NCBI RefSeq assembly: GCF_042186555.1
Contig: NC_133331.1
Location: forward strand, 1,599,395-1,663,394
Reading direction: 5' to 3'
Length of the DNA: 64,000 bases
From: Aquarana catesbeiana
Lineage: Eukaryota > Chordata > Amphibia > Anura > Ranidae
A program made the translations under genes and the position numbers. Shown here one piece after another: positions 58,315 through 64,000 of this stretch. Every line of letters begins with the position of its first letter. Position 1 is the first letter of the stretch. The notes beneath the pieces are model-generated. The model saw only the letters and a program-made list of their open reading frames with translations, was not told where the DNA came from and searched no databases.

Positions 58315-58644
58315 CTGTGAGACTAGCCACACACACTTTCCTCTGCAGCTTCTTCCTTCTACCGTCCATCTCTAGAACAATCTCCATCTCGTAGTCTCCA
58401 ATTTCGGGATTAGAAAGATGAAGATCTAAGTTGTTCACATGGCCAGTTTGGCTACTGCAGCTTTCAAGCCAGCAGACAGAAGCACCAGTGGTGGAAAGTG
58501 GTTGAATGATCTTGGATGGGTAAGTGACTTTTCCTTCCACAACTTTGACTTCATTGGACTTCACTCTGAAGTTGAACTCCCAGGGGAGGATTACCGACTT
58601 TGGGTTCTGTATATACACAATACCTGAAGAAGCACTATAGAAAC
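58315..58644 (-). CDS. CD4: CD4 exon: Ig domain D3
   Basis: This 330-bp exon (phase 1 at both ends) has a poly-T acceptor (ttttttttag) and donor CACAG|GTGTGTAC. The product starts GFYSASSGIVYIQNPKSVI, closely resembling the start of D3 in mammalian CD4 (the A-S-S-x-I-V-Y core), followed by an F-rich strand (WEFNFRV). The F strand reads GDYEMEIVLEM and has no Cys, as expected for CD4 D3, which lacks the usual disulfide. Two Cys occur close together in SVCWLESC. The exon is in register with D2 and D4. Confidence 0.87.
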
Positions 58645-58938
58645 CTAAAAAAAAAAAGCAAACAAGCAAGCAAACGATGTGAGGGAAGGGTAAAATATAT
58701 ATATAAAAGTTCTATTCTCATCAAAATTTCTTGGAGGTGTGTATGAGGGTTTGATCCTCCGTCCAGTCTTTATCTGTGACCTTGGTGTGGAAATTACTGT
58801 GTTAGGAACATCCCCCCATTTCAGATTCTAATAAGTCAGCCAGGGCACTGCCTCAAGCTAAATGTCCTGGCTCCTGTGTCTAGAGTGCATTTGGTATATA
58901 TTTCTATGGGGTAACACCGGTATCATGGTTCCTCTAGT

Positions 58939-59561
58939 CAGGGCTACTGTTAGAAACCACAGGCCCCATACAGGCAACCTGATATGGGGCCCCATACAGA
59001 AAACTTGACACGGGGCCCCATACAGCCAATGCTTCAGGTATGAATGAGCACAGTGAGTGATCGGTACTGATCACTCATTGCGTTCATTCAGTAAAGGAAG
59101 GGGCTGGTAAATATGACATATTTACCAGACCCCCCCCCCTCTTAAACTTGAAGGATCTTATTGTGTGCTTGCAGCTGCCGGCAGGAAGGAGAGGATGGAA
59201 GCTGTTAACACTGCGGGGGGGTGGCGGGCAGATGGGGGGAATGTGTGATGCACATGGAGGGTGATGTGAGTGTTGGGGGTCAATTACTGGAACCAATCCT
59301 TTGTATGGCTCTCTCGGCGGCAGCTGAAAGCCAACGGGAGGGAGAGGAGAAGAAGCCAGCTTTCAGCTGCTGCAGCGAAAGCCATACAGGGGATTCGTTC
59401 CAGTAACTGCCCACCCTGCTGCACCGATCACCCTCTTCGATTCACCCTCTTCGATTCACCCTCTTCAATCACCCTCTTCGATTCACCCTGCTGCCTGGGC
59501 CCCCCTACTGGCCCGGGCCCCGAACAGGAGGACTGGTGGTACCCCCTTATCTACGGCCCTG
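58939..59561. mobile_element. hAT-like non-autonomous element
   Basis: Ends CAGGGCTACTG and TACGGCCCTG are weakly inverted. The flanks CCTCTAGT and TCTTTAGT match at 6 of 8 positions, consistent with an aged 8-bp duplication. The interior shares segments with 39125-39545 and 48633-49110. Confidence 0.55.
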
Positions 59562-59574
59562 TCTTTAGTTCAGT

Positions 59575-59770
59575 CATTCTCAGCCAGGATTCAGTGGAAC
59601 CCCAGATTTCCTCCTGAGGTTTCCAGAGGTTCCTTGAGTTGTAGCTGATTGATCTCCCATCTGGTTGTGCCTGGAAAATTCTCTGTCCAATGCCACTTGG
59701 CAGAGCCAGTGTCATGGCACCAACGATTATGACTAAAACGAAATCAAAATTTGACGTCAAAATGAACACT
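59575..59770. repeat. hAT-like repeat fragment
   Basis: TCATTCTCAGCCAGGATTCA with GGTTCCTTGAG resembles a common frog hAT-derived repeat start. Confidence 0.35.
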
Positions 59771-60066
59771 GGTTATATATCACAACGGCTATGTCTGTGT
59801 GTTCAAACCTTCATACCAGAAATATTCACATCTTGTTAGAGTTTTCCTCCAGGAGTAAGTCATGAGTTTGGAAATTCTAGAGAAACGCTTGAATAATGCA
59901 TTACAATGTAACTAAACCCATTCGATGAAATGTTCTGGAGATTTTAGTAGACTAAAATACAACTAAAAGTAAAATGGCATTTAAGTCAAAGGACTATAAC
60001 TAAAGCTAAATAGAAAATTAACTCTGGAAAATAGAACTGAATAAATGATAGTGTGTCTTCCATTAC

Positions 60067-60300
60067 CGAGGACTGTGATAGTTGTAGAGATATTGAGGTC
60101 CTCATTGCCTTCCATCTTAATACGGCACCAATATTGACCACCGCTCTGCAAGTCCACCTCCTTTATCTCTACACTCGTCCCTCTGTCTAGATTCTTGTCA
60201 CCCTTCGTCCAATAGACCTGAAGCCCCGGGACATTCTCAGGAGACAACTCCAGCTTTAGCTTCTCGGATGAAAAGAGGTTTTTGGAAGGTGTTGCTGACA
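60067..60300 (-). CDS. CD4: CD4 exon: Ig domain D2
   Basis: This 234-bp exon (78 codons, phase 1 at both ends) has acceptor tttcttgcag and donor CTCG|GTAATG. The product starts VSATPSKNLFSSEKLKLELS, continues through VYWTKGDKNL, and ends with the F and G strands GGQYWCRIKM and ISTTITVLG. Length and strand order match the short C2-type D2 of CD4. Only one Cys (in QYWC) is visible; the position where the partner Cys is expected reads VYW. One N-glycosylation sequon (NIST) is present. The intron towards D1 holds unclassified repeats and an hAT-like element. Confidence 0.87.
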
Positions 60301-60423
60301 CTGCAAGAAATAAGAAATAAATAACAACCTATGAATAAAACTTTGGTGAGTACAGAAGCGGTGCGGTGGTGTTAACTGGCAAGATGGGGAAAAAGGCTTT
60401 TTTGCCTTGTCTTGTGTTGGGAC

Positions 60424-60840
60424 CAGGAGCGGCCCATCCATTAGCGGCCCATCCATGTGATTGGCCCCCCATGCAGGACGCCGGATGCATGGATTCCAAT
60501 GGGGGGGGTTTGGAGCACATGATTACAGCCAGAGGCTCTAATAGGCTTCAAAGTAGGGTGGGCTCGGGGGGTGGGGGGGCAGAGCACTGCACCCTGAGTC
60601 CACCCAGTTGTGTGACAATAGCGAATGAATATTCGCTATTTTCACACTGATTCTCCTCTCGGCCAATCAGGAAGCAGGTCTGAGACCCATTTCCTGATTG
60701 TCCGAAAGGAGAAGTGTTCCGATTGGCCACTGAGGAGGAAAGAGGAGACAGAAGCCGTGATTCACTTGGAGGAGAGCAGGGGAAGGGGAAGCCGCCATGA
60801 TGCCCGCCGCGTGTCGCACTGTTTGCTGCCCCCCCCCCAA
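60424..60840. mobile_element. hAT-like non-autonomous repeat, copy 2
   Basis: Starts near CAGGAGCGGCCCATCCATTA and shares several blocks with 12223-12720 (GCATGGATTC, AGCCAGAGGCTCTAATA, AGTTGTGTGACAATAGCG). It lies in the D1-to-D2 intron of CD4. Confidence 0.5.
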
Positions 60841-62426
60841 TGGTTTGGACTAAGCTGGGAAAGGCTGTCCTGTGTCCTTACACAGTAACCGTAGCCCTCA
60901 TTCCCTCAGGCGCATGCAGTTTAAGGTCCCTCAGGTCTCTTCCTGTAGTTTTACCGGCAGCCAGGCACACAGTCACTCCTGTGGCTCAATGAACAGTCCG
61001 GGGGAAAGCTTTTCCGATGCTTTATTGAAAAACTTGGAGAGGAGTTGGGTAACTCCGGGATACCCTGGTAACCCTGGTAGCAAGGATACTTATCTTCCTT
61101 CTATTATTGTGAGCACAGTCCTTGGATATCTCCTTCCGATATCTTCCAGACACTTTTCTTTCCAGTGATATCAGACCAGATCCCCAGATGAAAGGCCCTC
61201 AGTCATCTCCAGACACTTTAGTCAGAGTAGGCCACACAGATAGCCTAGATGGGTCCTTGATGAACAGAAGACACTTGACACCCTCCCCAGGAAGGCAGCA
61301 GCCCTCCAGGATGGGATCTCCTCTTCTAGGATAAGAAGTTCTCTGCTCTCAGTCTCATCGTATTTATGCTCCCTCCCAGCCATCATCTGGGCACCTCTCC
61401 CCAGGGATTGGCCAGGGCTGCATACATTTTCAGCTGCTAATTAGACTCTCCCAGCCCACCATCTTCCAGAACCTTTTCAGACGGACAGGGGGAAGCAATC
61501 AACTCTGCAGCCAGTGAAACACAGAACAGACCTGACTAATCACATTCAGCTACACTGATTACAGAGAGCCTGTAACTAAAATGACCCCCCACCAATCACC
61601 TATGTAGGAGGGTGATACACAAGTAATGTAGGTGACAGGGAAACCGTCTGTCCAAGAGGACAAGAAATAAAAGGAAAGCTCTCCAAGGGGACACAGACAT
61701 GAAAAACTGCCAGAGGTCTTCAAGTGGAAGACAAGTCCAAACTTAAAGGAGAAGTACGGGGGGGGCTGGTTGTACTTCTCCTGTGGGGTTCAGTTCATTC
61801 TGCTCTCCTGTGACCCGTTTCCAGCAGACAACAGGCTGAAGCCCGCTGTCGGCTGGCGTCACAGGGCCGGTCCAGGCTAGGGCAAGATCGCGACAATGAA
61901 GTCAGGATCCGCCCACATGCCTGGATGGACAACCCGGCTCAGTCTCCCAGCGAGCCACTGAGAGCCCGAGCCGGCCTCTCCCACCCCCTCCATAGCCCAG
62001 CAGTCACCAGCTCTGCGCTCAGGAAGCTGGTGTTTGATCGCTCGGTTCTCAGGGTTAGAGAAGCACAAGGAGCCAATCAGTTGTGCTGCAGTTCTGATAG
62101 AAGTAGAGAGCAGAGTGACGGAGAGCGGAACTCATCAGCCCACTGATTCTCTTTTCACTGTCCAGTCACAGGGTGGAGGTGGGGAGGAAACCTGTAAGTA
62201 AAAGTGAAACTGCAACACAGAAAGATCAGGTCTCTTTCTTAGTCTGGTGGGGCTGTGATGTGTGGCAGAGCTGTGTAAATCTCAGATCTGGATGGACAAA
62301 AATGTAAATCCTTTGGCAGGTGTTAAAACATAAATATGTATTTCATCTGTGACTGAAGTTCAGGTTAAATGTGGTAAGTACTGCAAATATTTTATTGCAC
62401 CTCAATGGAAGCCCCATTATGTAGAT
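60841..62426. other. CD4 intron, unclassified repeats
   Basis: 60900-61560 is CT-rich and may be part of an LTR-type repeat. 61740-62150 begins TTAAAGGAGAAGTACGG, a frog interspersed repeat phrase. No additional Ig-type exon was seen. Confidence 0.4.
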
Positions 62427-63092
62427 CGGGGGTCTCCAAACTTTCTAAACAAAGGACCAGTTTACTTTCCGTCAGACTTTAGGGGGCCGCACTATGGCCA
62501 GTGGGAGTAGAAAGTGTCCCGGCATCAGTGGGGGGGTCAGTGGTCACAAAGGTCAGCTGCTTAGCTTCACACTTCCCACGGGGGGGGGGGGGGGGGGGGG
62601 GGCAAACAAGGGAGGGGGGGGGGAGCAGATCAGCTCTCTCCTCTCCCATCAGTGTGAGAGAGGGGGAGGGGGAACTGTCTGGATGACAGAGATGCTCTCA
62701 GTTCAGAGTCCTGCTGTGGAGGCACTGATGGGTCAGCAACAATAATCAGGGCACTGATAGGTGGCACTGATGGGCACTGATATGCACTGATAGGTGGCAC
62801 TGATGGCTACTGACAAGCTGTACTTATAGGCACTGGTGGGTCTGCACCAATAATCAGGGCACTTATAGGTGACACTAATGGGCACTGATAGGCTGCACTG
62901 ATGACCACTAATAGGTGACACTGATGGGACTGCAGCAATAATCAGGGCATTTTGGTGTTGTGGGGGGGGGAGGGGAGTGCCCACTGTTGGGTCCGTTGCG
63001 GGTATTATGCCCTAATGTTGGTGTTAGTGAAAGGAATGGGGCCCCAAGGGGCAGGAAAAGGCAAACAAAGGGCCGCAGTTCGGAGGCCACTG
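62427..63092. mobile_element. hAT-like element with poly-G and GGCACTGAT array
   Basis: Begins GGGGTCTCCAAACTTTCTAA and ends GCAGTTCGGAGGCCACTG, ends typical of hAT-type elements. The interior has about 24 consecutive G at 62580 and irregular GGCACTGATGGGCACTGATA words at 62740-62940. Confidence 0.55.
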
Positions 63093-63202
63093 GTGTATAC
63101 TGTATCATAGTTTACATATATGTGCTGATATGTTTCCCGGATAGAATTAGCAGCTCACCCATTGGCTGGAGTTTCTCTTTAGAAAGGTAACAATGTACTT
63201 AC

Positions 63203-63343
63203 CTGTGAAGACGAGGAGCTGCACTGTGTGGAGGACGGTGCTCCTCTCTCTCTGACAGGTGTAAATCCCGGAATCACTTCTCTGCACTTCACTCACCTCC
63301 AGGTCACTTGTGGAATGGTTCTGTACGTTGAAGCGGTTGGAAT
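63203..63343 (-). CDS. CD4: CD4 exon: second half of Ig domain D1
   Basis: This 141-bp exon has a pyrimidine-rich acceptor (attgcag) and a strong donor (CACAG|GTAAGTAC). It encodes about 47 residues running from DSNRFNVQN to VQLLVFT. The segment SDSGIYTC is the classical Ig F-strand (D-x-G-x-Y-x-C), and VQLLVF is the G strand, the same as at the end of D1 in mammalian CD4. A first domain split by an intron is typical of CD4. The exon ends in phase 1 and its last G joins the next exon's TG to make Val. The matching first half was not found between 63344 and 64000 and is probably outside the window. Confidence 0.87.
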
Positions 63344-64000
63344 CTGCAATTACAGATATCATCAGGTCAAAGGGGTAAAAAAAATGGGGAAAACATATAA
63401 TTCTTTGTTTAGAGTAGGTGGTAGGCGGACAACAAGCCCCCGCCCCAAATCCCATCCAACCCAGTACATTGAGGATTGATTAGATCTTGTGCCCTCAGCT
63501 AATGTCTGAGGGGATCACACATAGGTGTGCGCAGCCTATTGCATGAGGGTGTGCCCCCCAAAGCTACACATGTGTGTGTAGTATATATATATATATATAA
63601 AGGTGTAGGCACATTCATCCCCCCACCAGCACAGGGATAGAGAAGCACTTCTCTTATGGCAGAGTCCATCACAGGGAAATCTTTACCATCTCCCCACCGG
63701 CACACAGAGCAATAGAGCCTTCCATGCCAACAGAGCACAATGATCACTTCTGGCTGCTATAGCTGCTGGCAGCAATCCCATGCAAAAATTTCGACAGGCT
63801 GGTTGTACTGAAGTCGATTGATGGACTGACTTCAGTACAACCAGCCTGCCTACAGATGGATTGAATCTCGGTCAGTCCCTGTTGAACTAGTTGAGATCTG
63901 ATCCATCTATGGCCGGCTTAATGCACACAGGGTGATTAGGATGTGACACAGGCACACCTGGCACACCCTGTGTGCACACCTATGGCACCCCATTACCGGC
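63344..64000. other. CD4 intron at the right edge
   Basis: No first-half D1 exon was recognised. Contains a short (TA)n run near 63585 and a perfect hairpin at 63795-63848. Confidence 0.5.
63795..63848. repeat. Perfect 21-bp inverted repeat with 12-base loop
   Basis: CAGGCTGGTTGTACTGAAGT (plus C) pairs exactly with its reverse complement 12 bases later. Probably part of a frog interspersed repeat. Confidence 0.85.

Larger units (their letters stand above)
46291..63343 (-). other. CD4: CD4 homologue, partial gene (six coding exons seen)
   Basis: This entry ties together the six minus-strand exons listed separately. CD4 is the T-helper co-receptor: a type I membrane protein with four extracellular Ig-like domains that binds MHC class II and brings the kinase Lck to the T-cell receptor. 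The exon order seen is D1 second half, D2, D3, D4, transmembrane, cytoplasmic. Introns are about 2.9, 1.4, 2.4, 3.7 and 5.5 kb and are packed with repeats. Diagnostic points are a D1 split by an intron and ending VQLLVF, D2 and D3 without the usual Ig disulfide pair, and a short basic tail ending in CVC. The 5' part lies beyond 64000. LAG3 is the closest alternative, but the CxC tail favours CD4. Confidence 0.87.

Noticed and set aside
46291..63343. LAG3 as the identity of the Ig gene
   Set aside because: LAG3 shares the domain layout, but its tail lacks the CxC Lck motif seen at 46291-46358, and the VQLLVF and ASSGIVY segments fit CD4 better. A database search would settle it.
63499..63747. 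Cys-rich minus frame near the right edge as the missing first half of D1
   Set aside because: No Ig strands or B-strand Cys pattern, and it overlaps TA-repeat and repeat-like DNA.

Overview
This is a window of vertebrate nuclear DNA. It is most likely from an anuran amphibian: introns are long, Tx1-, CR1- and L2-clade LINEs occur with Tc1 and hAT DNA transposons, and tandem arrays are very abundant. The species call is inference. Most long open frames lie inside tandem arrays and are not genes.

The one clear host gene is a CD4 homologue on the minus strand. Six coding exons are visible: the second half of Ig domain D1 (63203-63343), D2 (60067-60300), D3 (58315-58644), D4 (55703-55945), the transmembrane exon (51875-52005) and a cytoplasmic exon carrying the Lck-binding CxC motif (46291-46358). 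All splice sites are canonical and the phases agree (1-1-1-1-0-2). The leader and first half of D1 lie beyond the right edge. The last coding exon was not securely found.

Layout. 1-12 kb: a 3' L1-type LINE fragment with target-site duplication, hairpin MITEs, 20-bp and 32-bp arrays, an hAT MITE swollen by a 15-bp array, and a Tc1 relic swollen by a G-rich minisatellite. 12-18.5 kb: AT-rich repeats, a long hairpin, and 19-20-bp and 27-bp arrays. 18.5-33 kb: a 61-bp satellite into which one Tx1-clade LINE family has inserted three times at the same position of the unit; two copies are long, and the third is a short 3' piece joined head-to-head to the second. 33-42 kb: nested hairpins, a 14-bp array, a third Tc1 relic around a 17/19-bp array, and a 10-bp array. 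43-46 kb: a CR1 LINE whose ORF2 contains an in-frame 30-bp array. 46-64 kb: the CD4 exons, with introns filled by arrays (12, 29 and 31 bp), hAT MITEs, an inverted Tc1 derivative and an L2 LINE with an 80-bp array.

The recurring theme is minisatellites born inside transposable elements. Three Tc1 relics have arrays at or beside the same catalytic-core segment. Two hAT MITEs of one family carry different arrays. The CR1, L2 and Tx1 LINEs also each contain one. I found no tRNA, rRNA or CRISPR locus.
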